Assembly (NCBI GenBank): GCA_022793895.1
Contig: JAAWDS010000039.1
Coordinates: forward strand, 22,534 to 86,533
DNA: 64,000 nt
Direction: 5' to 3'
DNA from: Provencibacterium sp.
GTDB lineage: Bacteria > Bacillota > Clostridia > Oscillospirales > Ruminococcaceae
In this document: positions 49,172-58,213 of the stretch, piece after piece
Layout of the letters: each line of letters begins with the position of its first letter
How positions within the stretch are numbered: the first letter of the stretch is position 1
The notes under the pieces: generated by a model
The model's database searches: none
The model's input: only the letters and a program-made list of their open reading frames with translations
Told to the model about the DNA's origin: nothing
Translations under genes and position numbers: made by a program

Positions 49172-50017
49172 ATGAGCAACCTAAATCAATCAAAGTTTGG
49201 TAAATTCCTTTCCTCAAAGGGATTCTACATCGCCCTGGCAGTTTGCATTGTCGGCGCAGGAGCCGCTGCATGGGTAGCTGTCGATGCGACGATGAATTCC
49301 TTCACTGCACAGGACGAAAAAAAGGCAGAAAGCCTCGCCCCTATCTCTTCTTTCAGCGAGGCAAAAAGCAGCAGCGCAGCCGATTGGGGCTTCTCTCAGC
49401 TCCAGGAGGCCGAAAACAAGGTGGAAGGCGTCGAGATCGAAAAGGACAAGAAAACCGAGACCGCGAGCAGAAGCTCCTCCTCTTCCTCTGCCGCTTCCTC
49501 ATCCGCGCCGCCGTCGCCTGCCGCATCCTCGGAGCCTGCCGAAGATGTTTGGAAACCATCCGTCAAGCCTTCCAGCTCGGAAGAACCGCCCGCGGCGGCG
49601 CAGCCCTTGGCCTTCTCGCTGCCAATTATCTCCGAGGTATTTAACCCCTATTCCAGCGGAGAACTGGTCAAGAACCAGACCTTAAACGATTGGCGTACCC
49701 ACGACGGCATCGATATCAAGGCGGAAAAGGGGACCGAGGTCATGGCCTGCGCCGACGGCGTAGTTTCCCGCATCTATGACGACGCGCTCTGGGGCTGCTG
49801 CATGGAAATCGAACACAGCGGCGCTCTCGTTTCGGTCTACTGCGGGCTGGATAAGTCCGCTCTCACGCTCGCCGAGGGCGATGCGGTAAAGGTAAAGGAC
49901 GTTATCGGCAAGGTGGACAAGATCCCCTGTGAAATCAGCCTGCAAAACCACCTGCACTTCGGCATCAAGCAGGACGGCAAATGGGCCGATCCTGTCAGCA
50001 CGATGGGCCTGAACTAA
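49172..50017 (+). CDS. M23 family peptidoglycan DD-metallopeptidase, SpoIIQ-like
   Basis: N-terminal TM, Ser-rich linker, VKNQTLNDWRTHDGIDIKAEKGTEVMACADGVVSRIYDDALWGCCMEIEHSGALVSVYCGL...NHLHFGIKQDGKWADP. Confidence 0.9.
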   Translation: MSNLNQSKFGKFLSSKGFYIALAVCIVGAGAAAWVAVDATMNSFTAQDEKKAESLAPISSFSEAKSSSAADWGFSQLQEAENKVEGVEIEKDKKTETASRSSSSSSAASSSAPPSPAASSEPAEDVWKPSVKPSSSEEPPAAAQPLAFSLPIISEVFNPYSSGELVKNQTLNDWRTHDGIDIKAEKGTEVMACADGVVSRIYDDALWGCCMEIEHSGALVSVYCGLDKSALTLAEGDAVKVKDVIGKVDKIPCEISLQNHLHFGIKQDGKWADPVSTMGLN

Positions 50018-50252
50018 CCGCTCCTTTCTCTGGGCAGGCGGCGGAAGAAGAGGGCCCGCACTTCGCCTGCAAGGCGGCCAGAAGGGAAAGCTGATCGGAA
50101 ACCACATCAAGGAAGGCCGCCATTACGGCAATATCCTCCTGGCTCCTCCCCTCTGCCAGCCCTGCGGCAACGGCTGTAGCCACCAGCATGAGGCTTCTCC
50201 CTCCCGCCCCATCCATGCAGATCGGGTCCATCCAGCGCTTCCCTCCCCTCAT
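49995..50252 (-). CDS. small DUF6774-like hypothetical protein
   Basis: MLVATAVAAGLAEGRSQEDIAVMAAFLDVVSDQLSLLAALQAKC core; 3' end overlaps the M23 gene tail, so exact limits are uncertain. Confidence 0.5.
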   Translation of the reverse strand: MRGGKRWMDPICMDGAGGRSLMLVATAVAAGLAEGRSQEDIAVMAAFLDVVSDQLSLLAALQAKCGPSSSAACPEKGAVSSGPSC

Positions 50253-50333
50253 TCTTCTACCTCTCCAGTTTATGCAAAAGGAGCTATAAAAAACGCCCTT
50301 CCGTTTGCAGAAAATATCATACAGGCGTCCCTC

Positions 50334-50461
50334 CGGTTTGCAGAAGCCGGAAAAGGGCGGTTTCGCGCCTTATGGCGTGAAATTCGGGGCATCCTCTTCG
50401 CCCCGAAAGCGCTTTTTCAAAAGGGGCTGTAAAAAACGCGGCGCGTTTTTTACAGCCCCTT
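50334..50461. repeat. Dispersed structured repeat, copy 4 (reverse orientation)
   Basis: Reverse strand: AAGGGGCTGTAAAAAACGCGCCGCGTTTTTTACAGCCCCTT hairpin, then GAAAAAGCGCTTTCGGGGCGAAGAGGATGCCCCGAATTTCACGCCATAAGGCGCGAAACCGCCCTTTTCCGGCTTCTGCAAACC. Confidence 0.85.
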
Positions 50462-51700
50462 TTTCCACTGCTTTTCCGCTAGGTGCAGCAGCGTTTCCCG
50501 ATGGTTGTCCGCCGTTCCCTCCAGCACCTGGTTTAAAAGCGTCTCCAGCAGCCGCCCTACCTGCGGCCCTGCCGGAAGTCCCAGCGCCAAAAGGTCGCGG
50601 CCGGAAACCGCCAGGCCGTGCAGCGAAAGCGGCATGCCCCCAGCCAGCGCCTCCTCCATCGCCCGCTCCGCTGCATCCAACTGCGCCAGATGGGACTCCT
50701 CTCCTGCATGAAGCCCCCGCCAAAAGGTAAGGAGCAGCCGGAAGCGCTCCTCCCCCGCCTGGTAAAGCTGGCGGCGGACAGAGGCGGCATCCGCTGGGAT
50801 GGCGTTCTCCCCATTTTGGAACAGAAAGATAATCCGCTCCCGCGTACGGTTATCCAGGCGCAGCCTTCTGAGAAGCCCGTCCGCGGCCCCCATGCGGGCG
50901 GGGCCGCTCATCCCGCCCAGTAGCGCGGCCCAACGAAGCTCCAAAACCGGCGGCAGCGCTTCCGCCGCCTGCACGGCGGACTCCCAGGCTCCGGACTGCA
51001 TCGAAGGGAGAAGCTCCGGCAGGAAAACGGTCAGCACCTGCCTATAGGCCCGCAGCACCCGCCCCGCATGAGGGCCGCAGAAAAGGCGTCCGGTTTCCGC
51101 CGCCAGGCGCTCGGCGGAAACGCTCCGCAGTAGCTCCCGGCAGGCTAAGAGCGCTTCCCCGGTCTCCTCCTCCATCGAAAACCCCAGCTGGGAGAGAAAG
51201 CGCAGCCCGCGCAGGATGCGCAGCGCATCCTCCCGAAAGCGCAGAACAGGGGTTCCCACGCAGCGCAGCCGCCTTCCGGCCAGATCCCGGCGTCCGCCAA
51301 AGGGATCGGCCAGGCCCCGCCAGGGACTGTAGGCCATGGCGTTGATGGTGAAGTCCCGCCGGGCCAGATCCGCCTCCAGATCGCTGGTAAACGCCACGCT
51401 GTCCGGCCGCCGGCGGTCGGTATAGGGTCCGTCTACCCGGAAGGTGGTCGCTTCCAGCGTCCAGCCATCCAGTAAGAGCGTTACCGTCCCATGCTGCAAG
51501 CCGGTCGGGATCACCTGGGCGCAGCCGGCAAAGCTCCCGGCTATCTGCTCCGGCCGGGCGCTGGTGGCTATATCCCAGTCATGCGGCTCCTCTCCCCGCA
51601 GCCGGTCCCGCACGCAGCCGCCCACCGCATAGGCCGCATAGCCGTTTTCTTCCAAAAGCCGCAGCGCACGCCAGACCGGCGGCGGCAGACAGAGCTCCAT
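50450..51700 (-). CDS. cca: CCA tRNA nucleotidyltransferase
   Basis: RALRLLEENGYAAYAVGGCVRDRLRGEEPHDWDIATSARPEQIAGSF...TLEATTFRVDGPYTDRRRPDSVAFTSDLEADLARRDFTINAMAYSP. Confidence 0.97.
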   Translation of the reverse strand: MELCLPPPVWRALRLLEENGYAAYAVGGCVRDRLRGEEPHDWDIATSARPEQIAGSFAGCAQVIPTGLQHGTVTLLLDGWTLEATTFRVDGPYTDRRRPDSVAFTSDLEADLARRDFTINAMAYSPWRGLADPFGGRRDLAGRRLRCVGTPVLRFREDALRILRGLRFLSQLGFSMEEETGEALLACRELLRSVSAERLAAETGRLFCGPHAGRVLRAYRQVLTVFLPELLPSMQSGAWESAVQAAEALPPVLELRWAALLGGMSGPARMGAADGLLRRLRLDNRTRERIIFLFQNGENAIPADAASVRRQLYQAGEERFRLLLTFWRGLHAGEESHLAQLDAAERAMEEALAGGMPLSLHGLAVSGRDLLALGLPAGPQVGRLLETLLNQVLEGTADNHRETLLHLAEKQWKKGL

Positions 51701-51880
51701 GCTTCTTCCCCTTTCTTGAAACCTGTTTTCGATGAACCGGCCTTTCCGGCGGCCTGCAAGGCCGCCCTCCGGGGAAACATCCGTCCCATCCTTTCCCCTC
51801 CCGAAAAACAGGAGAGCGGTTAAACGTTTAAAACAGGGCGGCCCGCTCTTACCGAACGGGCCGCCCTATAGGATTTCCGG

Positions 51881-52615
51881 TTAATCCAGGTTCGAACAGG
51901 TATGCCAAACATTCTGGACGTCGTCGTTATCATCCAGCAGATCGAGCAGCTTTTCCATCTTTTCCAGATCGTCGGGGTTATCAATCTTCGTCTCGGTAAC
52001 GGGCAAATAGGCCACCTCGGCCGATTCGAAATGATAGCCCTTCTTTTCGAGCGCATCGCGCACCGTCTGCAATTCATCCGGCGCGGTAAACACCTCGATG
52101 ATGTCCTCATCGAACTGATAATCCCCTGCGCTGGTCTCCATGAGATCCTCCATAAACTGGTCCTCGCTGATAGCGCCCTCCGCATTCTCTACGATAATCA
52201 GACCCTTGCGCTCAAAGAGGAAGGAGACGCAGCCGTTCTGCCCCAGGTTGCCGCCGAACTTATCGAAATAATGGCGCAGGTCGCCCGCCGTGCGGTTGCG
52301 GTTATCGGTCAGGGCGTCCACCATGACGGCGACGCCGCAGGGGCCGTAGCCCTCATAGGTAATGGCCTCATAGTTATCCTTTTCGCCGGAGCCGGCCGCT
52401 TTTTTAATCAGACGGTCGATATTATCGTTGGGGATGTTGCTGGCCTTCGCTTTGGAGATCAGATCGCGCAGCCGGGCGTTGTTGTTCGGGTCTCCCCCGC
52501 CCTCCTTGACCGCTACCACAATTTCACGGCTGATCTTCGTAAACACCTTAGCGCGCGCGCCGTCCGTCTTTTCCTTTTTCCTTTTGATGGTACTCCATTT
52601 GGAATGTCCTGACAT
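51881..52615 (-). CDS. yebC: YebC/PmpR family DNA-binding regulator
   Basis: MSGHSKWSTIKRKKEKTDGARAKVFTKISREIVVAVKEGGGDPNNNARLRDLISKAKASNIPNDNIDRLIKKAAG. Confidence 0.97.
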   Translation of the reverse strand: MSGHSKWSTIKRKKEKTDGARAKVFTKISREIVVAVKEGGGDPNNNARLRDLISKAKASNIPNDNIDRLIKKAAGSGEKDNYEAITYEGYGPCGVAVMVDALTDNRNRTAGDLRHYFDKFGGNLGQNGCVSFLFERKGLIIVENAEGAISEDQFMEDLMETSAGDYQFDEDIIEVFTAPDELQTVRDALEKKGYHFESAEVAYLPVTETKIDNPDDLEKMEKLLDLLDDNDDVQNVWHTCSNLD

Positions 52616-52729
52616 ATTGCCGCCCCCGTCGGAAAATTGATAGATTTGATTTTACTCGACTCTCCCCTTTGTGATGGGAAAGTCCGAAAACGCCTATATA
52701 GTATAGCAAATAGGCCGGATGAAGTCAAT

Positions 52730-52770
52730 AAAGGGCTCGCTGCAAAATTTTATTTTGCAGCGAGCCCTTT
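52730..52770. terminator. Intrinsic terminator between yebC and oxidoreductase operon
   Basis: AAAGGGCTCGCTGCAAAATTTTATTTTGCAGCGAGCCCTTT. Confidence 0.85.
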
Positions 52771-52919
52771 TTCTACAAACCGGAGGCGTTTTTCTATGGC
52801 TAGGTTCTATTTCGCAACGCGCCCTTTTTCTCAAGCCGGAGGAGCGGCCTGCACGATTGCTTTTGCAGACGGGAAGGAACACTTTTTGCAGCTTGTTCTA
52901 TCTTGCAGCAGCCGCTTTT

Positions 52920-53450
52920 TTACAGGCTCTTTCCCAACGCAATCGCGCGCTTGTTGGCTTCGACCAGGTGCGCCTTGCGGGCTGGAACGCATTTGTCGAT
53001 CGCATGGCCGACGCTCTCGAACGACACAAACGGACGCTCGGCAATCATCTTTCCTACGAGGATGATGTTGGCCAGCCCTTGCAGCTCCTTTTCGTTGGCC
53101 AGCGCCGTTGCGGGGAGGTAGAAAACGGCGATATCGGTGCGCTTGCATTTGCGGTCGATGAGGGTAGAATCCACCAGGGCCAGCCCGCCCGGCACAACGG
53201 CATCGATAAATTTATCATAGGAAGGGGCGTTCATCGCCACCAGAACATCCGGTGCAAGCACCAGCGGAGACCCGATGGGATCCTCCGAAATGCAGACGCT
53301 GCAATTGGCGGTGCCGCCGCGCATCTCCGGCCCATAGGAGGGCAGCCAGGAGACCTGCTTATCCTCGGCGAGCCCCGCATAGGCGAGTACCTTTCCCGCG
53401 AAAAGGATGCCCTGTCCGCCGAAACCGGCGAGAAGAATATTGGCCGTCAT
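52920..53450 (-). CDS. 2-oxoacid:ferredoxin oxidoreductase gamma subunit
   Basis: MTANILLAGFGGQGILFAGKVLAYAGLAEDKQVSWLPSYGPEMRGGTANCSVCISEDPIGSPLVLAPDVLVAMN. Confidence 0.95.
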   Translation of the reverse strand: MTANILLAGFGGQGILFAGKVLAYAGLAEDKQVSWLPSYGPEMRGGTANCSVCISEDPIGSPLVLAPDVLVAMNAPSYDKFIDAVVPGGLALVDSTLIDRKCKRTDIAVFYLPATALANEKELQGLANIILVGKMIAERPFVSFESVGHAIDKCVPARKAHLVEANKRAIALGKSL

Positions 53451-54206
53451 TTACTCGCCCTCCTTCTGTGCGCTTCTGTCCTTGTAAACGCCCAGCGGAT
53501 AGTAGGGGAGCATCTTCTCCTCCAGCCAGCCGAGCGCTTCAACAGGGGTCATGCCCCAGTTAGTCGGGCAGGTGGAAATCACTTCGACCAGGCTGAAGCC
53601 CTTGCCGTCAATCTGATTCTGGAACGCCTTTTTAATCGCCTTTTTGGCTTTGCGCAGGTTGGGGATGTTGTTGACCGTTACCCGTTCGAGGTACTCGGCG
53701 CCGTCGAGCGCGGAGAGCATTTCGCACACCCGCACCGGATAACCGGCTACCTCTGGATCACGGCCGTAGGGGGTGGTCTGCGTCACCTGGCCGGGCAGGG
53801 TGGTCGGAGCCATCTGCCCGCCCGTCATGCCGTAAATCGCGTTGTTTACAAAGATGATGGTAATGTTCTCCCCGCGCGTGGCGGCATGCACCGTTTCGGC
53901 CGTGCCGATAGCGGCTAGGTCGCCGTCCCCCTGGTAGGTGAAAATCACACGGTCGGGCAGCGCGCGCTTGAGTCCGGTGGCAACCGCCGGCGCACGGCCG
54001 TGCGGAGCCTGCACCATATCGCAGGTGTAGAAGTCATAGGCCATGACCGAGCAGCCGACCGGCGCAACGCCGACGGTGTTCCCCACAACGCCGAGCTCTT
54101 CAATCGACTCGGCAACCAGCTTCTGAATGATCCCATGCGTGCAGCCTGGGCAATAGGAAAGCGCTGCATCGGTAAGGGTGGAGGGCTTTTTATAGACAAT
54201 CGCCAT
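53451..54206 (-). CDS. 2-oxoacid:ferredoxin oxidoreductase beta subunit (TPP-binding)
   Basis: MAIVYKKPSTLTDAALSYCPGCTHGIIQKLVAESIEELG...FTYQGDGDLAAIGTAETVHAATRGENITIIFVNNAIYGMTGGQMAPTT; start at internal Met 54206. Confidence 0.95.
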   Translation of the reverse strand: MAIVYKKPSTLTDAALSYCPGCTHGIIQKLVAESIEELGVVGNTVGVAPVGCSVMAYDFYTCDMVQAPHGRAPAVATGLKRALPDRVIFTYQGDGDLAAIGTAETVHAATRGENITIIFVNNAIYGMTGGQMAPTTLPGQVTQTTPYGRDPEVAGYPVRVCEMLSALDGAEYLERVTVNNIPNLRKAKKAIKKAFQNQIDGKGFSLVEVISTCPTNWGMTPVEALGWLEEKMLPYYPLGVYKDRSAQKEGE

Positions 54207-54273
54207 TCTGATGATCATTCCTTTCCAAAAGACTGAAAAGCGGCCTGTGCTTGCCGCAGGCAGGAGCGCCGTT

Positions 54274-55341
54274 TCAGCTCTTTGCCAATTCCTTGATTTG
54301 ATCGAGAACCTCCGCCGGAGTGGGGATAATGCCGCCGGTGCGGCCATAGAAAGCGACGGGGCGGCTTCCTTCGAGGGTCAGGCGTACATCGTCCACCATC
54401 TGGCCCATGCTCATTTCCACGCAGAGGAACTGCTTCGCCTGGCCGGCAGCCCGGCGGATGGCGTCCGTCGGGAACGGCCAGAGGGAGACGGGACGGATAA
54501 GGCCCGCCTTGATCCCTTCCGCGCGCGCCGCCTTCACGGCGTTCATCGCGATGCGCGCGCTTGCGCCGTAAGCGACAACGGCAATCTCGGCGTCCTCCAC
54601 CATGGTCTCTTCCGCAAGCTGTTCGTTTTTCTGAATCAGGGCATAGCGCTGGAAACGCTCGCGGACGCGGTTTTCCAGTTCATCCGGCTTTAAGAACAGC
54701 GAATTGATGATGTTGTGCTTGCGGGCGTTCTGGTGGCCGTTGGCGGCCCAGGGCTTTTCGGCCGGGGCATGGGCGCCCTCCTCCGGGAAGGAAACCGGCT
54801 CCATCATCTGGCCGAGCATCCCATCCGCCAGCAGCACGGCGGGAACGCGGTACTGCTCCGCCTTTTCATAAGCCTTCACCACCATATCCACCATTTCCTG
54901 AACGGTAGAGGGGGCGTAAACGAGCACCTGGGCATCCCCATGGCCCAGCGCGCGCGTCACCTGCCAGTAGTCCGCCTGAGAGGGCTGAATGCCGCCTAAG
55001 CCCGGACCGCCGCGCATGACATCGACAATCAGGCAGGGAAGATCGCTGCCCGCTATGTAGGAAATCCCCTCGCACTTAAGGCTGATGCCGGGAGAGGAGG
55101 AAGAGGTCATCGCCCGCACGCCCGCGCTGGCCGCGCCGAGAACCATATTGATAGCGGCGACCTCGCTTTCCGCCTGCAAAAAGGTGCCGCCGACCTTGGG
55201 CATGCGCTTGGCCATATAGGCGGCGATTTCAGTCTGGGGGGTAATCGGATAACCGAAGTAATGGCGGCAGCCCGCACGGATAGCGGCCTCAGCCAGCGCT
55301 TCGTTGCCCTTCATTAAAACTCTTTCCTGCACGTTGCTCAC
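54274..55341 (-). CDS. 2-oxoacid:ferredoxin oxidoreductase alpha subunit (VorB-like)
   Basis: MKGNEALAEAAIRAGCRHYFGYPITPQTEIAAYMAKRMPKVGGTFLQAESEVAAINMVLGAASAGVRAMTSSSSPGISLK. Confidence 0.95.
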   Translation of the reverse strand: MSNVQERVLMKGNEALAEAAIRAGCRHYFGYPITPQTEIAAYMAKRMPKVGGTFLQAESEVAAINMVLGAASAGVRAMTSSSSPGISLKCEGISYIAGSDLPCLIVDVMRGGPGLGGIQPSQADYWQVTRALGHGDAQVLVYAPSTVQEMVDMVVKAYEKAEQYRVPAVLLADGMLGQMMEPVSFPEEGAHAPAEKPWAANGHQNARKHNIINSLFLKPDELENRVRERFQRYALIQKNEQLAEETMVEDAEIAVVAYGASARIAMNAVKAARAEGIKAGLIRPVSLWPFPTDAIRRAAGQAKQFLCVEMSMGQMVDDVRLTLEGSRPVAFYGRTGGIIPTPAEVLDQIKELAKS

Positions 55342-55547
55342 TCCTTTTCAACGGTGATCGCACTGTCCGGGCACATCATGCCGCACATGGCGCACCCTAT
55401 GCACCTATCCATAAACTGAGGGGTCGCCGGGTTATACCCTTTGGCATTGAGCTTGTCCGGGTTCAGGCTTAACACCTTTTTCGGGCAGATGTGCACGCAC
55501 AGCCCGCAGCCTTTACAAACGTTCTCATCAATCGTGACCTTAGGCAA
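55338..55547 (-). CDS. 2-oxoacid:ferredoxin oxidoreductase delta subunit (2x[4Fe-4S] ferredoxin)
   Basis: TTG start behind AAAGGAGG; LPKVTIDENVCKGCGLCVHICPKKVLSL...CIGCAMCGMMCPDSAITVEKE. Confidence 0.93.
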   Translation of the reverse strand: MPKVTIDENVCKGCGLCVHICPKKVLSLNPDKLNAKGYNPATPQFMDRCIGCAMCGMMCPDSAITVEKE

Positions 55548-55614
55548 TTCGACTGCCTCCTTTGCTATTTTAATTCCCGCCGTTAAACGGCTTCGGAACG
55601 GCCAGGGCGGCATT

Positions 55615-56286
55615 TTAAGCCTCCCACGGCTTTTTAACATAGAGATCGACGGGGAAAACCCGCCCGCTGTAGGAAAGGCTGTCCGCCAGAGCGCGCGGCG
55701 CGGTTACGCAGAGGACCGGCAGCGCGCTGAGCGCAGAGAGCTCCCCGCAGGGGGCAAAGGACCGCTCGATAACGGCAGCGTCGGTTTCCCCGCCGAGATT
55801 TGAATTGTTGACAATAAAGCTGCCCCGCAGGCGGGAGGCCACATGGATCTCCTCCAGGATCTCCAGCGCGTCCGCCGGGTCGCGGGTCAGGTAGCGGTAA
55901 TGGTTATAGACATAGAGCATCGTATAGCCCTGCCGGGCGATGGCCGGGGCATAGCGGCCCAGGGCGACAGCGCCCGCATCGTCGCCGCCGACATCGACCA
56001 CCACCGTTTTATCCGGCTGGGCAAGAACGGCAGAGAGCCCGGCTCCCAGGGAGGGGACGTCCAGATTGGTGTTGGCAAAGGTGGGCGAGATGGTTTCAAT
56101 CCCTTCCCGGCGCATCAGCCCCTCAAAGTCCGCCGATCGGAAATAGGGGTTCACAATATCCAGATCGCACAGCGCCACCTTGCGGCCCGCGCGCCTCAGC
56201 TCCAGCGCCAGGTTTACGGAAAAATTGGTTTTCCCGCTGCCATAGTGCCCCGTCACCAGGACAATGCGGCTTAACAAATTCAACAA
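55615..56286 (-). CDS. P-loop (ParA/MinD-like) ATPase associated with the oxidoreductase operon
   Basis: MLNLLSRIVLVTGHYGSGKTNFSVNLALELRRAGRKVALCDLDIVNPYFRSADFEGLM, GHYGSGKTN Walker A. Confidence 0.85.
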   Translation of the reverse strand: MLNLLSRIVLVTGHYGSGKTNFSVNLALELRRAGRKVALCDLDIVNPYFRSADFEGLMRREGIETISPTFANTNLDVPSLGAGLSAVLAQPDKTVVVDVGGDDAGAVALGRYAPAIARQGYTMLYVYNHYRYLTRDPADALEILEEIHVASRLRGSFIVNNSNLGGETDAAVIERSFAPCGELSALSALPVLCVTAPRALADSLSYSGRVFPVDLYVKKPWEA

Positions 56287-56552
56287 TGGGTTTCCTCCCT
56301 GCTTCCATCACGCCGCCGGGTTCCTCTTTTCATCCGGCGGCTGTTTTTATTATAACACAGGAAAGCGCCCCGCACAATGAAGGAACCGCTACAAATATGC
56401 AAGATATTATTCCCATTTAGCCGAAAAACTCTGGATGAAATGCACGTTTGGCTGTCTCATCCTGCATTTTTACCGGCACAGCATTCTCTCAAAATGCAAA
56501 CGGGGGCCTTCCTCCTGCCGTGAAAGGCCCCCGCTCAAAAGAAGATTCGTCC

Positions 56553-56936
56553 TTAGCCCTTGTAGGCGGTAACGGCAATCTCCACCCGCGCATCCTTTGG
56601 CAGACGGGCCACCTCAACGGCGCAGCGGGCCGGATAGCCGCCTTCTGTAAAGAAGGAGGCATAGACCTCATTCACGGCTGCAAAATCCTCCATGTCCTTC
56701 AGATACACCGTGGCGCTGACCACATCCTCCATCGTGCAGCCTGCTTCGCTGAGAATCGCGCGCACATTGCAAAGCGACTGCTTCGCCTGTCCCGCCGCAT
56801 CCTCCGCTGCAAAGGCCCCCGTCGCCGGATCGATGGGCAGTTGGCCGGACACATAAACGCAGCCTCCCGCTTCTACCGCCTGCGCATAAGGCCCTACTGC
56901 GCCCGGAGCTGCTTTGGTTGCAATGATCTTTTTCAT
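56553..56936 (-). CDS. ridA: RidA family enamine/imine deaminase
   Basis: MKKIIATKAAPGAVGPYAQAVEAGGCVYVSGQLPIDPATGAFAAEDAAGQAKQSLCNVRAILSEAGCTMEDVVSATVYLKDMEDF. Confidence 0.96.
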   Translation of the reverse strand: MKKIIATKAAPGAVGPYAQAVEAGGCVYVSGQLPIDPATGAFAAEDAAGQAKQSLCNVRAILSEAGCTMEDVVSATVYLKDMEDFAAVNEVYASFFTEGGYPARCAVEVARLPKDARVEIAVTAYKG

Positions 56937-57167
56937 CCCGATAACCATCCCTTCCTGTTAAAAACCGGGGAACCCGGCCAGTTCCGGTAAAGCCAAAAGC
57001 GCCGCCTTACCGGCTTCGTTTTAAAGGATAGCATGGCCTCCCCCTCCCCGTCAAGGCCGGGCCCGGCGCGTGCTGCGTTTTTCCTCCCCTTTTTGAAACA
57101 GAAAAACGCCCTTCCCTACCGGCGGCGCGGCCGGCAAGGAAAGGCGCTTTTTGCAAAGGCTTTGGGG

Positions 57168-57380
57168 TTAGGCAATCGGGGTGACGTTCACCGCGCGCAG
57201 CTTGCCGTTGCGGTTGTCGATCTCGGTTTCAAACGTCACCTTCTGGCCCTCGTTCAGCGTCTTAAAGCCTTCGGTGAGGATCGCAGAGAAATGGACGAAA
57301 ACATCCTCCCCGCCCTCGTCGTTGGCGATAAAGCCGTATCCTTTTTCAGCGTTAAACCACTTGACAGTACCGTTATTCAA
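57168..57380 (-). CDS. cold-shock domain protein (CspA family)
   Basis: TTG start behind [41 protein letters not shown]. Confidence 0.97.
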   Translation of the reverse strand: MNNGTVKWFNAEKGYGFIANDEGGEDVFVHFSAILTEGFKTLNEGQKVTFETEIDNRNGKLRAVNVTPIA

Positions 57381-57428
57381 TGTAGGTACCTCCTTCAGTA
57401 AAAATTATATTCCATACAAACAAAAAAA

Positions 57429-57480
57429 TCACATATTTTGTAAACCATTCAACAAGCAAATGACTTACAAAAATATGTGA
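57429..57480 (-). promoter_or_regulatory. Long AU-rich inverted repeat in the csp leader (possible thermosensor/attenuator)
   Basis: Reverse strand TCACATATTTTTGTAA - 21 nt - TTACAAAATATGTGA followed by TTTTTTT. Confidence 0.65.
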
Positions 57481-57508
57481 GTACAATTGTCGAGCTAGAA
57501 TACTTTTT

Positions 57509-57537
57509 CAGTATAGCATAAGTCTTTCGCGCTGTCA
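57509..57537 (-). promoter_or_regulatory. Sigma-A promoter of csp gene
   Basis: Reverse strand TTGACA-17 nt-TATACT. Confidence 0.8.
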
Positions 57538-57716
57538 ACCCTTTTATCCAGGCTTTTCACACCCGAAACTGTAGGAGTACATACAAAAGCCGGGCAGTGA
57601 GGTAAGAAGATTTGATCTCCTGCTCCCCTGCCTCAATCTCTGGTATTGTAAAAAAGAACCAGAACGAAACGCTGCCACAACAAATTAATTGTTGCAGGGT
57701 TCGCCTGGCTCTCCAT

Positions 57717-57792
57717 TGGTGATCCATCGGAGATTCGAACTCCGGACAACTTGATTAAAAGTCAAGTGCTCTACCACCTGAGCTAATGGACC
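57717..57792 (-). tRNA. tRNA-Lys (anticodon TTT)
   Basis: GGTCCATTAGCTCAGGTGGTAGAGCACTTGACTTTTAATCAAGTTGTCCGGAGTTCGAATCTCCGATGGATCACCA; full cloverleaf with encoded CCA. Confidence 0.98.
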
Positions 57793-58213
57793 AAAGAAAA
57801 ACACATTCATGTGCTCAGTTATTATAGCAAAGAACAGGAGGCTTGTCAACATTTATTTTCCAATGTTTCTGAAAAAGAAAATTGTAAAATAAAGTGCGAA
57901 GATTTATTCATTCAAAAAAGAGCGATATTTGCAGGATGCCTATAAGATGCTGTACTATATAGCCAAATAATCAATGTCTAATTGTGAAAAAAGCGACTAT
58001 ACAGACTTCTCCTTTTCTATTAAACTGATTGTATACAATTATGTATACAATTTTATTCATGAGACCGGAATAAAAAACGCAGATACCAGCGCTGCGGACC
58101 TGCACCCGCAGAAGGCCGGTTCGATCTAGACAATAGAGGAGCGTTTCGCTATTATACAATAAGGATTATCAGTAGATCTATATACCGATTTAACAGGAAA
58201 GGAAGGAAGCAAA

